A DNA stretch of 64,000 nt from Halisarca cf. caerulea (GCA_963170055.1 CAUJGJ010000003.1:1525069-1589068), one strand, 5' to 3'; positions 30,732 through 43,179 are shown, numbered from the stretch's first letter. The notes: generated from the sequence alone by a model not told the origin. Numbers and translations: made by a program.

Positions 30732-33544
30732 CACTGGGCCAAGGTATTCTTTACAGAGGAATTCCAGTCCAAGCTAATGGAAGGTCAGCATACAATGAGT
30801 CATTTGCCCTCTACCCACATGTGTGCATGTCTTGAAAGCATCCTTCTTCAACCTGTACAGCTGCAATTGACAAAGGTGGTTCTGTGGAAGTGGAGATTGT
30901 CAAAGTAGTGACTCTTGGACCACCAGAAGCTGGCAAGACGCAACTAATGAAAGCATTGACCGGACAGTTTGAGAACTCAACACAAAGTACTCCAGTTTCC
31001 ACTAAAGCCGATGTAGTTATGGAGTGCTTTGTGGAAGGAGAATCCAAGTTTGCTTGGAAACAATTCGATTCATCCGAATTGCAATCCTCTCTGTGTGCCA
31101 CAGTAGAGAAGGATATGTACGACACTTCTCACAGTCAATTTCATACAGCACAGAAGGACACAAGCCTTATGAAAGAACAAGTACCGCTTCCTGTAGCCAG
31201 GGAAGAATGCCTCAATACTGAACCTGTGCTAGAACCAGAGCAAGCATCAGTTGAGGGAGAGGTAGTGCACATCAAAGAAGACACTACTTCACCTACCACA
31301 CGTCATGCAGACCTTCCAACTGAAAGTGAATTTTCCACTTTAACAGAAAGGGTTGTTCGCAGATATCCCCGAGAATTTGGGGATAATTACCTAAAAAAGG
31401 TTAAGCTGATCCACATGATTGACAGTGGTGGACAGCCAGCCTTCCTTGATTTCCACCCTCTAGTTGCCACCAGCAGAGCCCTCTACCTAGTGGTGTACAA
31501 CTCACAGGAAGGTTTGCTTGCTCGCCCTGCACTCACATACCGCAAACCCACTGAGTTTCCCACCAAATCCCTTCCGAATCCATCTCAGACCAATTTGGAC
31601 ATGATCAAGAGGTCCTTGTACTCTCTTCACCACTGCAAGGATAAATTGTTGAAAATGGAAGGTACAATGCGGGACCGCCTCGGTAAATATGTCACCATTG
31701 ATCCTTCTGATGTGCTCCCAATCATTGTAGTGGGATCTCGAAAGGCCCAGCAGTGTCAAGAGGATCCTTCAGATCTGTTGAAGTCACACTGCTGTAGCAT
31801 CCCAATTTGGGACGACACCCAACCGAATGTAGTTCTTGTGGATAGCCTCACTCCTTCTTGCAGTGGTGTCGAGGAGCTGCACGAAACGATTTCAAAAACC
31901 GAATCGAAGTTTAAGATCCGTTTTCCCCTTTTGTGGTTCCACTGTCAGTTGATGTTCTGGTCAACTGACAATCCCTCCCTCTCTGTGCTGACGTACCACG
32001 ATCTTCAAATGCTGTGTATGAAGCACAAGTTTGTCTCTTCAGGTGAGGAGTTCCTTGCACTGATAACCACCTTCCACATGCTCGGTCTATTTGTCTGTTC
32101 TGGCATTGACAGCATAAGAGAGGATTCAAATGATATTGACACCCTCTACAACTCTCCCATCTTCACCAAACCTGATGTTCTCTATCAGCAAATATCAAAA
32201 ATTCTTGAAATTCCATTCCATGACCTAGAAAGTCCTAAGTGTAATCTTACGCCTGCCCAGCGAAAGTCATTCAAAGTTATCCAAAGAGAGGGAATCATCT
32301 CAACCGCCTCCCTCCATCTGCTGGGAGTCCCAGACACTCTGGGATCATTCACTGGATTCCACTCATACTTGCTACAGTCGCTGGTGAAGTGGGGATTGGC
32401 TGCTCAAGTATCACAAGACTTAGGATTGGCTGCCCAAGTATCACAAGACCCACTTCAGCTCTTCATTCCATCTGTCCTGCCCACACGTGCTGATGCCCAC
32501 TGCGCTCTAAGTGAGAGCCCTATTCCACAGCTGGCTCTGGCCATCCTTGCTGAAGGATCAGATGCTTATTACCATCTTCCCCAGGGCCTCTTCCCTCACT
32601 TCATAGTTAGCCTCATGAACCACCATGATGGTGGCTATGAATTGAGGAAGAGCAAAGGAAATGCCCAAGCTCGCTGTCGAGATGTTATCACGCTTACCAA
32701 AGACAATCATCAGGAAACAGAATTCCCCTACACCATTTGTGCTGTGGACAACATCGACCACATCTCTGTCCACATCATTCCAGTTCTGGAGGATGAGTCC
32801 AGCTCCCTGTGGTCTTCAGAAGATGTTGCAATCATCATTGAAGACATGAAGCAGTCCATGGAAGAGGCTTATTCCAGGCTGTACCAGAGGTCCACTCAGC
32901 CCCAAGTGATCCTCTGTTGCCCATGCTCACTTTGCCCTCTTGCTCAACAGAAGAAGCATCTTGCTCGAGTGGACTGTGAGCGGCTCATCCTTCGCTGTTT
33001 GTCACTGGAATGTGATAGGGAGTACGGCAAGAAGTGTTCTGGCACAATGGAAGATTTTCTGAAGGAGATGAAAAGTAAGGGATTGAATGTCCAGGATCTC
33101 TACCCTAAGTTGTCACACCTTTCCATGTACATAGTCCATACCATCACGTGTCTCAGCAGCTTTGTAGCTTACATTGTAAGTGTAGACGATGAGTGTACAC
33201 AGAGGTACATTCACTGCAAAGAGTCCATGCAATACATGTATTCCCTCAAATACACAACATTCTATCCACCAACACTTTATATATTACAGTGCATGCATTT
33301 GCAGATTACCATCACCATACTTGTCTCTTACAGGGGCACAGAGGAAAACAGGACCTGTCAAGCTTCCTAGTTCTCCCCCAAAACAAGATTCATGGTCAGT
33401 TGTAGCTCCAATCCTGTGAATAGTTCTTCCTTTACAAAGTAAAGTTGAATTCATTTGACAATTGGTAGCTATAGTGATGTTTCTACTCCTGTAACAGGCA
33501 CCATTGTAGATCTTACTTCCAATGACTTCCTTTGTGAACTATGA
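30732..33544 (+). CDS. Roc-COR GTPase (ROCO family), spliced
   Basis: Exons proposed from sites and phases: 30732-30783, 30861-33175, 33334-33394 and 33498-33544 (stop TGA at 33542). The large exon encodes a Ras-of-complex GTPase: P-loop GPPEAGKT (about residues 12-19 from 30884), switch II/Walker B region MIDSGGQPAFLDFHPLV (about 180), and VVGSRKAQ near the base-recognition position (about 283). A COR-like region follows (about residues 330-700; LLWFHCQLMFWS, LGLFVCSG, QLFIPSVLP). ROCO proteins are cytoplasmic GTPases that dimerise through COR; metazoan members are often joined to protein-interaction domains. The frame is unbroken over 770 codons, so the gene is probably functional. Splicing to the CARD-like exons at 34423 from the phase-0 donor at 33175 is an alternative. 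An isolated upstream piece (30557-30608) may be a further exon. Confidence 0.78.
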
Positions 33545-33649
33545 TATGGCAACTCACCATGCCTAGGTTCTGCATTGTCCATAGCATATTGAATTGACAA
33601 GACTGTACGTACTGTCCTGGTATCTATTAGTTTACTGTATATGTACAGT

Positions 33650-33925
33650 ACAGACCCTTCACTGTTCCAAGTATAGACCCTTCCCTGTTCCAAGTACAGA
33701 CCCTTCACTGTTCCAAGTACAGACCCTTCACTGTTCCAAGTATAGACCCTTCACTGTTCCAAGTATAGACCCTTCACTGTTCCAAGTACAGTCCCTTCAC
33801 TGTTCCGAGTATATAGACCCTTCACTGTTCCAAGTACAGACCCTTCACTGTTTCAAGTATAGACCCTTCACTGTTCCAAGTATAGGCCCTTTACTGTTCC
33901 AAGTATAGACCCTTCACTGTTCCAA
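33650..33925 (+). repeat. 23-bp minisatellite
   Basis: About 12 units of cccttcactgttccaagtat plus aga, downstream of the proposed stop of the Roc-COR gene. Confidence 0.9.
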
Positions 33926-34422
33926 GAACACTCTTACAGCTGCTTCACTATCCTATTGCAGTAGCATTATCATACATTGTCAGGAACACCTTCCATTTAG
34001 CAACATACTATTCCATCATACAAAGAATCAGCCTAGGATACACAAATCTGTGAACCCCAAGAGATGGCAGCTGTACCAGCTGCAAGTCCAATATATAAAT
34101 GGTTTACTGTAACATTGTTATTTGTTTTGAAGTGAGAAAATAAACTAAGCTAAGCCTTGTCCTTGATCTCGGTTTCGCAATTTGTAAAACTATATATATA
34201 TATATGGCTGATTCTTTTTATATTGGAAAGGTATGTTGCTAAACAGAAGGTGTTACAGGATGAATGACTTGGTCACATCTAGCTGGTACTGCCTAGCCCT
34301 TCACATTACACTGAAGAAACTCATGTGTCCTGTTAACATTCTCTATAACACACTGCATGGTGACTGGTAGTGAAGTTGTCATTTGGTGCAAGATTTGATG
34401 CTACCTTGGATACATTGTAATC

Positions 34423-36279
34423 AGCTTCTATTGTATACCTGTAGTCCCCCAAGTGAGGAAGATGATGTCCAGTCATCTCATCCCACCTCTTCAATGAGCC
34501 CTGAGCACCAGCATCCAGTGCTGAGCACCCCAAAAGGTATAGTTAACTGTACATTCACCCAAGCATAATACATGCCATTCCGTGCACTCACAAGTGACAC
34601 TGTCGTTATTGTGGAAGACATTAGTGGCTGTTCAACAAGGCAGGTAGGTTGTGTGCAAACTCAGCCAGAAAGGGGGTGTTTCATGGTTTTGAAAGAGTGA
34701 TATTAAAAGTGTTACATTTGTTACTTTTGCATGTGTTGGTCATGTGCAGACTGCGTGAACTTGGACTGGATAATTTGTCTTAAACTTGTTTTGTTCTTTC
34801 TAAATCTTCTAAAACCTTAACATCACCGGAACAAATAAGAAAATCGAAAGCCGAAGCGGGGAAAGTTAGGTACCATTCGTAGGAACCCTTCAAAGTAGAA
34901 TGTATTGCTACATCGTGAGTGAAGTCACCTGACATTGGCATGACTTAGGTGAAAGATGTCAAAAGCTCGAGGACCAATCTTCTTTGCAAAAGGTGGTCTA
35001 CTAAGCTGCGCTTTGTAGCTCTGGAACTTTGTAAGGTTCTTGACAAAGGGAAATATTAGTTTCACCGTATGGCTTTTTGATGCATTGTTCCATTCGTTTT
35101 ATGTGCACGTGCTTTTATATTTGTGTCTTCTCGAAAACTATAAAAACATGCACATAACAGGAACAAAGGTGAATTTCAAGAAGCCATATGGTGAAAAGTT
35201 AGTTACCTTTCGTAGGAACCCTTCCAAGTAGAAATCGTGTCACAGGGCTGCCATTTAATACACCGCCTTTTGGAAAGAAATTGTACTCATATACAGTACT
35301 TTTGAATCTGCCGATTTATTCCCTGAATAAAATCTTTGAGAATGTTTGAGTGCAGAAATATAACATCGGAATGTGAAAGTACTGAACAGTACCTTTGTTT
35401 TGCTCACACAACGAAACAGGAAAGAAAAAAACAGGGTGTATTTATGGTAACGTTAATCGGCCGCCATTTGTTTTATGTGCAGAATGCACATAACTCACCT
35501 GCGCACTGAACTACTGACAGTGCTAACAAAGTACATCCCTCAAATGTGTAAAGATCACAGTATACAGTATAGCCTGTCCACAATCATCATTATAGCAGGG
35601 AACCACCAGTCAATGGCGGTCACATGTTGTCTGGTAAAAAGCTGGTAACACATTGTTTTACACCCTTGTCAAGGAGCCACCTGTCTACAACAGCCACTAG
35701 GTTAGGAGTTGGTGGGAATCTTCATACTGAGATATAAGCCTGTAACTGTCAATGGAGGTATCCAGTATGTCAGTGATCCATAGTAAATGTTATGTGCGTA
35801 CATACTTACTGTATTTATACTAGTATTATACTATATAAATTATAGACTTTATGGAGCATTTTCATGAGGAATTCTTGAAAGAAGGCGTGGTTAATGGTCA
35901 AATGATTGCTGATAAATTGGGTGATAAGAGAGTGATTCCCAAGGCTCTCAAAAACCAGTTTGCAAAAGAAAACAACAAATACAAAGTGGCCTCAGACATC
36001 TTCAGCCATGTTATTGAACAGGGAGATTACCAGTCTCTTGAAGCCCTGTGTACCATTATGAAGAATGAGGGAGGAATGACGAAGATGAACAAATTGGGGA
36101 AGAAGATGCTCGAGTGCTTGCTAGCAAGTAAGCTGACCACTTTTGTCCTGTACATACATATAATATTATGTATGCACACATGGTTTACATGCACAGCAGA
36201 CACATGTACAAGGTACAAGTACAAGGTATTTGCATGCGTGACAAAAATTATAATATGTTTGTCTAATAATATATATAAA

Positions 36280-36365
<86 letters not shown>

Positions 36366-36608
36366 TGCATATATACACAGTCACGAAAATACATGCATAC
36401 ACACACACATACACACACACGCGCGCACATATGCACACGCAAACACACACACACACAAACACATGCACAAACACACACATGCACACACAAACACACTCAT
36501 GTACGCACATATGCACACTCACGTATGCACACACTCATGCATGCAAGCACACACATGCACACACACTCATGCACACTCATGTACACAAACACACACACAC
36601 ACACACAT

Positions 36609-36705
<97 letters not shown>

Positions 36706-36857
36706 CATACACACACACACACACACAATCAGGCCCCATGCAATGACACCAACACATACTCATGTTCAGTCCAGTCAATCACTTCCGGTGTATCAGAATA
36801 GACTGGCATCATTGTAGTAATTTCTTTTTCCTTGCAGATAAAGACAACTTTTCTGAA
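34423..36857 (+). CDS. CARD-like domain exons (3' end of a gene, perhaps Roc-COR)
   Basis: Three exons whose phases fit: 34423-34536 (or from 34445), 35846-36127 and 36838-36857 with a TGA stop at 36855. The first is Ser/Pro/Glu-rich ([12 protein letters not shown]). The second encodes about 93 residues, [19 protein letters not shown] through [19 protein letters not shown]. Its spacing of an acidic helix 1, a KxxxxxxFxxVIxxG helix and a final LxxL helix recalls CARD or death-fold domains, which form homotypic signalling assemblies. The last intron contains TA and CA microsatellites. Joining to the Roc-COR exon at 33175 is possible in phase (0 to 0) but unproven; this could be the tail of a separate gene. 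Confidence 0.5.
34638..35513. mobile_element. TIR element, subfamily CGCAGGT, in an intron
   Basis: About 876 bp between exons 34536 and 35846. The left end ggcaggtaggttgtgtgc pairs imperfectly with the right end gcacataactcacctgcg. A possible target duplication is ca (34636-34637, 35514-35515). Central inverted repeat about 35056-35077 and 35173-35197 (stem caccgtatggctt). The loop carries atgtgcacgtg and catgcacataac, echoes of the termini. Confidence 0.75.
36282..36730 (+). repeat. TA and CA microsatellites
   Basis: (TA)n from about 36282 to 36362, then interrupted (CA)n to 36728. Intronic if the CARD-like gene model is right. Confidence 0.95.
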
Positions 36858-36900
36858 TGATATATTTAAATGTCTGTGCGTCTATAGCATTTATATAAAT

Positions 36901-37144
36901 TGTGGTGTAATCTATTAACATACTTTTATGTGATGTAATTGTAGCTTCACCTTTATTTCTATAATCAAGCATTATGTTACTATTAATAACTATTGTAAGA
37001 GTATTTAAGCATCTGCATGTTTGCTATCATTCAGTGTTGTGTAACTTAGTGTTGTTAGCCAGTGTGGCAGTTAATTAATAGCAATTGTACATGTCCAGCG
37101 ACCAGTGTATCGCTATCACAACGCCGCTACTGAGTTATTGTACA
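36901..37144 (+). repeat. 5' LTR of the Gypsy element
   Basis: 244 bp beginning tgtggtgtaatc and ending ttattgtaca. It is a near-identical copy of 42940-43179, with a short length difference near 36950. Confidence 0.92.
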
Positions 37145-37146
37145 TA

Positions 37147-37164
37147 GTGTCAGAAGTGGGATCC
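37147..37164 (+). promoter_or_regulatory. Primer-binding site, tRNA-Leu-like
   Basis: gtgtcagaagtgggatcc lies just after the 5' LTR and fits the complement of the 3' end of a metazoan tRNA-Leu (CAA type), the usual minus-strand primer site for several Gypsy lineages. The tRNA assignment is from general knowledge of tRNA ends. Confidence 0.7.
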
Positions 37165-37212
37165 CTGTAGTTCTCCGGCCCATGCAAATTCAGAATGGCT
37201 AGTTTAAGATTA

Positions 37213-37949
37213 CGCATGTGGTGCATGTCCAATTATATAATTAGGACCAAAATGGCGCAATCTACTTAACCAAGCTTTGTATCTTTTTTTTCTGCTGATG
37301 ATGAACGATTCAGCCTTTTAAGTTATTTGAGCATTAACAATATTATGTTTTCGTTAATATTTGTAAGCGTTTTAAGGTTCTTTATAATTTCGAGCAATTT
37401 ACACTACCTGAGAGACAACGTATACGAAGAGAACAAAAACGCCAGTGGGCACTGGGAAAAGCTCAACGGCGAACAGCAAGCATATAAGTACCATAGTAAA
37501 CTGGATTATCTAGTGATTGTATGTTGCGGGAGTGAAAAATCTCTTCCATTAGTGAGCAATTTATAAAAGACCGCAAGAACAAAACTACTGAAAGTCTGAA
37601 TTTCGTTCAACCTTCGAGTTTCAGCTCCCGCAACATGGAATCGCTAGATTTTATCGAAAACTCATAAGTGAGATTTCGTCCTTTGAAAAGCTCTTTCCCA
37701 CCGCCCACCGACGTTTTTGTGACATGTCCAACAAGAAGGCGCTCAAGAAGCTCAATCACGAGAATATCATGTGATAATTATGCCCCTGTGATGTTTTGTG
37801 ACGCAATCTTGACGGCCAAGTTGACGAATTAGGACTGAATCACAGGTGAACCGCGTGACAAATAACAAATTCACGCAGCGAACATTCAATTTTATCACTA
37901 TGCACTCCAGTGAGCCTTATCACAACAATCTGGACATGTTCCACATGCG
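37213..37949. mobile_element. TIR element, subfamily GCATGTGGGACATGTCC, inside the Gypsy leader
   Basis: 737 bp; ends cgcatgtggtgcatgtcc and ggacatgttccacatgcg. Target duplication ta (37211-37212, 37950-37951). Central stem gttgcgggagtg (about 37522) with cagctcccgcaac (about 37622). It separates the primer-binding site from gag. Confidence 0.9.
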
Positions 37950-38897
37950 TACAGCCTCCAGCATCTTTCAACTTTCAGCAGCCTGATGAATGGCCTAGAT
38001 GGAAAAGCAGATTCGAACAGTTTCGAGCAGCATCGGGTCTATCGGGAGAAGCAGAAGAGCGACAAGTCAGTACGCTACTTTATTGCCTCGGTGAGAACGC
38101 AGAGGATGTCTTGAATTCCACCACAATATCACAAACCGACAGAAAAAAGTATGATAAAGTCCTTGAACAATTTGATACTTTCTTCAAAGTAAGGAGAAAT
38201 GTAATTTTCGAGCGGGCAAGATTTAACATGCAAAAACAGCAGCCAGCCGAATCCGCCGAAGAGTACATCACAACACTCTACAGACTAGCAGAAACGTGCG
38301 AGTTTGGTGACCTCAAAGAGGAGCTTATTCGAGATCGCCTAGTAGTCGGTATTCGGGACACTGTGCTTTCACAGCAACTTCAAATGGAACCAGACCTTAC
38401 CCTCGAAAAAGCAAAGAAATCAATTCGTCAGCGTGACTCGGTACGAGAGCAGCAAGGAATACTCCACAAAACAGATACACCACAGCAAAGCCTCGATGCA
38501 ATGACCAAACGCAAACCACACCAAACCTCACAGTGGAAACAGGGTGGAAAACCCTCACACTATCGCACTAATAGCAACCCTCAATAAACATCCGATTCGA
38601 AGAAATGTTCACGTTGTGGAAAAGGGCCACATCCTCAAAGTACCTGCCCTGCAAAGGATGTAACTTGTCATAGGTGCCAGAAGAAAGGGCACTACAGCAG
38701 TCAATGTTTCAGCAAACGTGTTGCTGAAGTGGCAATTCAACAAGAAGGAGATCGCTATCAGCAGGAGGAAGACCTTGACACAGTTTACCTCAACATAATT
38801 GGTTCAGGAAGCCCCACATCAAAGTCGTGGAACATCCCCATTAAAGTCAACAAATATATCATATCCTTCAAGCTAGACACTGGTGCAGAGGTAACAG
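37950..38897 (+). pseudogene. Gypsy gag and start of protease
   Basis: Reads from PPASFNFQQPDEWPRWKSRF through the retrotransposon gag domain (YNT-like core EYITTLYRLAETCEFGDLKE). A TAA at 38585-38587 interrupts the frame. It then continues into two CCHC knuckles (CSRCGKGPHPQSTC, CHRCQKKGHYSSQC) and the aspartic protease start FKLDTGAEVT, where a foldback element interrupts it. Gag would bind and package element RNA. The stop and the insertion make it inactive. The methionine-led start just upstream lies in the inserted TIR element and is accidental. Confidence 0.85.
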
Positions 38898-39221
38898 GGG
38901 CAAGGAGAAACGGCGGAAACAGCGGAAATGGTGGAAATGGCGGAAATGGCGGAAACAGTGAAAATGCTCTCAGAAAGCATTTGCCACATATTGTTTGACC
39001 CCACCCACATGCCCACATGTATCTACATAATACACAGTCCCACCTAATGGTCGTCATTGTAAATAGTTTATGTGAAGGTGATGTATACGCAATTGGCCAA
39101 AAGAACACTTTGTACTGTAGCAAAATGTATTGTAGGGTATATACATATTGTAAACATAAACATGTTACAGCTAATTGTATTTAATGCAAACATATGCAAA
39201 TACAAGCCATGTGTGCACTTG

Positions 39222-39297
<76 letters not shown>

Positions 39298-39381
39298 GGT
39301 TAATTCTTGGACATGGTCAGTGGCTATGCATGGGCTTTAGCTTTTCAGTAGTGTGTGTATGTGTGTGTGTGTGTATGTGTG

Positions 39382-39457
<76 letters not shown>

Positions 39458-40026
39458 TGTACATGTGCACATGGCTTGTATTTTGCATATGTTTGCATTA
39501 AATACATATAATTTACATTAATACGTTACATGTTTACAGTTCGTATACAGGGGAACCACTGTAATCCAGACCCCTGAATTGCAGACCCCCCATTAGTGTG
39601 ACTGGTGCCTAGAGTAGTATAGCCATTTGGCTGAAGGCCTGCCCAGGTTAAATAAGCTTCTGTAACAATAACCTTATTAATAACCATAATGTGGACACAT
39701 GCCACTGGAACCAAATGATCTGCTATAATAAGCCCAAGTACACCTTCAACCCTTGAAATGAGGACACCTCAATAATCACAACAGTCCTTTCGGTCCCGAG
39801 GTGTCCCTGCAATATGTCTTGTTACAATACAATGTGTTCTTTTGGTCAATTATACATGTAACTTCACCCAAACTAGTTAAAGTGATGACTGGTAGGTGTG
39901 ATCATAGTAGATACGTGTGGATATGTGGGTGGGGTCAAACAATTTGTGGCAAATGCTTTCTGAGAGTATTTCCACTGTTTCCGCCATTTCCGCCATTTCC
40001 GTGGTTTCCGCCATTTCTCCTTGCCC
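38897..40026. mobile_element. Foldback DNA element with 8-bp target duplication (hAT-like, non-autonomous)
   Basis: 1130 bp with inverted arms of about 230 bp: 38897 to about 39125 with about 39820-40026. Outer ends are ggggcaaggagaaa and tttctccttgccc. The 8-bp duplication aggtaaca is at 38889-38896 and 40027-40034, splitting the Gypsy protease. A second inner inverted pair includes a CA run (39225-39293) facing a TG run (39345-39450), so most of the element can fold on itself. Bases about 39548-39810 break the symmetry and look like a further small insertion with pogo/Tigger-style ends (aggggaaccactgtaatcc). No transposase. Confidence 0.85.
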
Positions 40027-40034
40027 AGGTAACA

Positions 40035-42949
40035 ACCATGACAGAACAGGCTTTCAATCAACTCAAAGGAGTCACCTTAAGGAAGCCCACCAAAACAATT
40101 TGTGGAGCAGACAGGAAGCCTCTAAAGGTTTTGGGACAAATCAATGTCACCTTATCAGCAAAAGGGCAAAGCTGTAACCAAGCTGTCTACATTGTCAGAA
40201 ACCTTTCGCAAAATCTATTAGGCCTACCAGCTATCCAAAGCCTCAACCTCTTAGCACAAGTAGAAGAGGTCACGGGACAACTTGGTGATGTCCCCAATCA
40301 ATTCCCAAAGCTATTCACAGGATTGGGAACCCTGCAATGAGACTTCCATATTCATCTACAACCAGATGCCACACCTTCCGCCCTTCATACCCCAAGGAAT
40401 GTCCCTCTACCACTTCGCCAAACAGTGAAGAAAGAGCTAGAACGAATGGAATCAATGGGAGTAATCTCAAAGGTTGATGTACCCACACCATGGTGTGCAG
40501 GCATGGTAGTGCTTCCAAAGAAAGATGGTTCAGTCCGCATCTGCATTGATCTAAAGCCATTGAATACCGCAGTTCTCAGAGAAGTGCACCCCTTGCCGAG
40601 AGTCGATGACACCTTAGCACAGCTAACAGGAGCCAAAGTCTTCAGCAAATTAGATGCAAGCAGTGGATTCTGGCAAATACCAGTTGCTGAAGATTCTCGC
40701 CTTCTTACCACCTTCATCACCCCTTTTGGCCGCTTTAGCTTCAACAAAATGCCCTTTGGCATATCCAGTGCTCCAGAACACTTCCAAAAGAGGATGAATG
40801 CCATTCTCGATGGACTCCCTGGAGTTCTTTGTCTAATGGACGACATCATTGTGTATGGTACAGATAACAATGATCACAACACACGTCTCCATGCCACTCT
40901 TCAGCATCTCCAAACAGCTGGAGTCACCCTCAACAAAGCCAAGTGCCAATTGGGAAGGATACCATTACTTTCTTGGGTCATGTTATCAGTTCCACAGGTA
41001 TCTCTGCAGACCCAACCAAAGTTGCTGCCATTGTCAACATGCCAACCCCTTCCAACATCACAGAACTCCGACGCTTTATGGGCATGGTCAACCAACTTGG
41101 GAAATTACATCAGACATTGCAGAACTCTCCAAACCCCTCCGCGAACTACTAAACAAGAAATCCACATGGTTGTGGGGACCAAGTCAAGTCTCCGCATTCC
41201 AGAAGTTAAAAACAGCCCTGACAACGCCAACAGTCCTTGCTTGGTATAACCCAGCTGCAGACACAAAACTATCTGCAGATGCTTCAGCCTATGGTTTAGG
41301 AGCAGTTCTTTTACAAAAGTCTACTGATGGAGAATGGAAACCAGTAGCATATGCCTCTAGGTCAATGACAGAGACTGAGATGAGATATGCACAGATCGAA
41401 AAAGAAGCCTTAGCCACAGCATGGGCATGTGAACGCTTCTCAGATTACATCTTGGGAAAGAATATCACTATTGAGACAGATCACAAACCCCTTGTTCAAC
41501 TTCTCAGCACTAAACACTTGGACAGCATACCCCCACGAGTACTACGCTTCAGACTCCGCCTGATGAGATACAGCGACAACAATTTACATGTACCAGGGAA
41601 ATTGCTTTACACTGCCGACACCCTCTCCAGAGCTCCTCAGAGCCATTCAGAAGAGGACAAGAGGAAATCTAACAACATAGAGTTCAACCTATCTGCTATC
41701 CTTCAACAACTGCCTGCCAATGCCGAGACTCTCGAGAAGTATCTCCAGGCACAGAAGGAAGACCCTATATGCATGCAGGTATCCAAGTTTTGCATCGATG
41801 GATGGCCAGAGCAGCACAATGTCAAAGGACAACTCAAGTGCTATTGGCAAGCCAGAAGAGACCTCACCCAATGTGAAGGTATATTACTTTACTGCACACG
41901 TGTTGTGGTACCAGAACGCCTGCAGCAGGAAACACTCAACAAGATTCACAAAGGCCACCAGGGCATTCATAGATGTCGTCTTCGTGTTTCTGAATCTGTA
42001 TGGTGGCCAGGAGTCAACAAACAAATGGAAGAATATGTTAAGAAATGCCCAACCTGCATGAAGTTGAGCCCTCCAGTACGAGAGCCCATGCTGACCTCCC
42101 CGTTACCAGATCATCCCTGGGAGAAAGTGGGAACAGATCTATTTGAACTCAACGGACAGCACTACCTGATCATGGTGGACTGTTATTCCAGATTTCCAGA
42201 AGTCATCAAAAATGACATCCACCACATCAACATCATGCAGTGATCACCGCCATGAAGTCTATCTTTTCCCGCCATGGTATCCCACGAATTCTCATCAGTG
42301 ACAACGGACCTCAGTATAGCTCAATGGAAATGCAACTCTTTGCCGAAAAGTATGGATTCAAACACATCACTAGCAGCCCATATTACCCACAGAGTAATGG
42401 GTTAGCTGAACGAACAGTGAAGACAGTGAAACAACTGCTACAGGAGACAGATGACATGTATCTAACACTACTGAGCTACCGCACAACGCCACTCCCTTGG
42501 TGTAGCCTGAGTCCATGGGAAGATGTTTGAGGACTGATCTCCCACAAGCAAAGAAACAGCTCAAACCTAACTGGACCTATCTAAAAGGATTTGCTGACAT
42601 GGATAGGAAGTACAAACAGCAGCAAAAGGAAAACTATGACAAACGACACCGGGTTCGTTCAGTGTCACCACTCCCTGATGATGCCCCAGTCTGGGTAAAT
42701 ACCCAAGGCCAACAAGTTCCGGGACGCATCATCACAACCGCATCTACACCTAGATCTTATGTAGTCAACGTTCCCTCAGGACAAGTGAGGAGGAACCGAA
42801 CTGCTCTGACAGATCGCCATGAACAAGCTACATCAGACTCCAATGCCAACAACAACCCAACCGAGCCTCGAGTCACCCGCATGCAGACCGGAGTACCTAT
42901 CCGACCTCCAGATCGCCTCATGTACTGGAGAAAGGGAAATGTGGTGTAA
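40035..42949 (+). pseudogene. Gypsy pol: protease remainder, RT, RNase H, integrase (frameshifted)
   Basis: After the foldback element the protease resumes (MTEQAFNQLKGVTL). A stop lies at 40338. RT follows in 40425 to about 40960 (VLPKKDGSVRICIDLKPLN, FSKLDASSGFWQIPV, LMDDIIVYG), with frame changes near 40960-41130. RNase H is in the frame ending 42243 (LSADASAYGLGAVLLQ, TIETDHKPLVQLL), with an HHCC zinc-binding region (KGHQGIHRCRLR, CPTCMK) and the integrase core start (VGTDLFELNGQHYLIMVD). The core continues in another frame from 42240 (SDNGPQYSS, NGLAERTVKTVKQ) and the tail in 42515-42949. At least four frame breaks; no product expected. Confidence 0.9.
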
Positions 42950-43179
42950 TCTATTAACATACCTTTATGTGATGTAATTGTAGCTTCAATTTTCTATAAT
43001 CAAGCATGATGTTACTATTAATAACTATTGTAAGAGTATTTAAGCATCTGCATGTTTGCTATCATTCAGTGTTGTGTAACGTAGTGTTGTTAGTCAGTGT
43101 GGCAGTTAATTAATAGCAATTGTACATGTCCAGCGACCAGTGTATCGCTATCACAACGCCGCTACTGAGTTATTGTACA
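42940..43179 (+). repeat. 3' LTR of the Gypsy element
   Basis: 240 bp, preceded by the purine-rich ggagaaagggaaa (42927-42939), the plus-strand primer site. Near-identical to 36901-37144. Confidence 0.92.

Larger units (their letters stand above)
36901..43179 (+). mobile_element. Ty3/Gypsy LTR retrotransposon, frameshifted, with two nested insertions
   Basis: Complete structure: 5' LTR, primer-binding site, gag with zinc knuckles, protease, RT, RNase H, integrase, purine tract, 3' LTR. The two LTRs differ at only a few positions, so the insertion is not ancient. The order of pol domains (integrase after RNase H) places it in Ty3/Gypsy. Two DNA-transposon-like insertions (37213-37949 and 38897-40026) and several frame breaks inactivate it. 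I did not find a matching target duplication at its ends. Confidence 0.9.

Noticed and set aside
30884..30886. Start of the Roc-COR protein at 30884
   Set aside because: The codon is GTG, and the frame continues upstream to a good splice acceptor at 30860, so it is internal to an exon.
33176..33370. Continuation of the Roc-COR reading frame to a stop at 33370
   Set aside because: A strong donor (gtaagt) sits at 33176, and the extension (YIHCKESMQYMYSLKY) looks like translated intron.
36165..36817. Open frames of alternating H/T or C/V on both strands
   Set aside because: They are translations of CA/TG and TA microsatellites. The same applies to such frames around 39.2, 44.4, 45.8 and 46-63 kb.
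37910..37949. Methionine start of the Gypsy gag frame
   Set aside because: These bases belong to the inserted TIR element, so the apparent start is created by the insertion.
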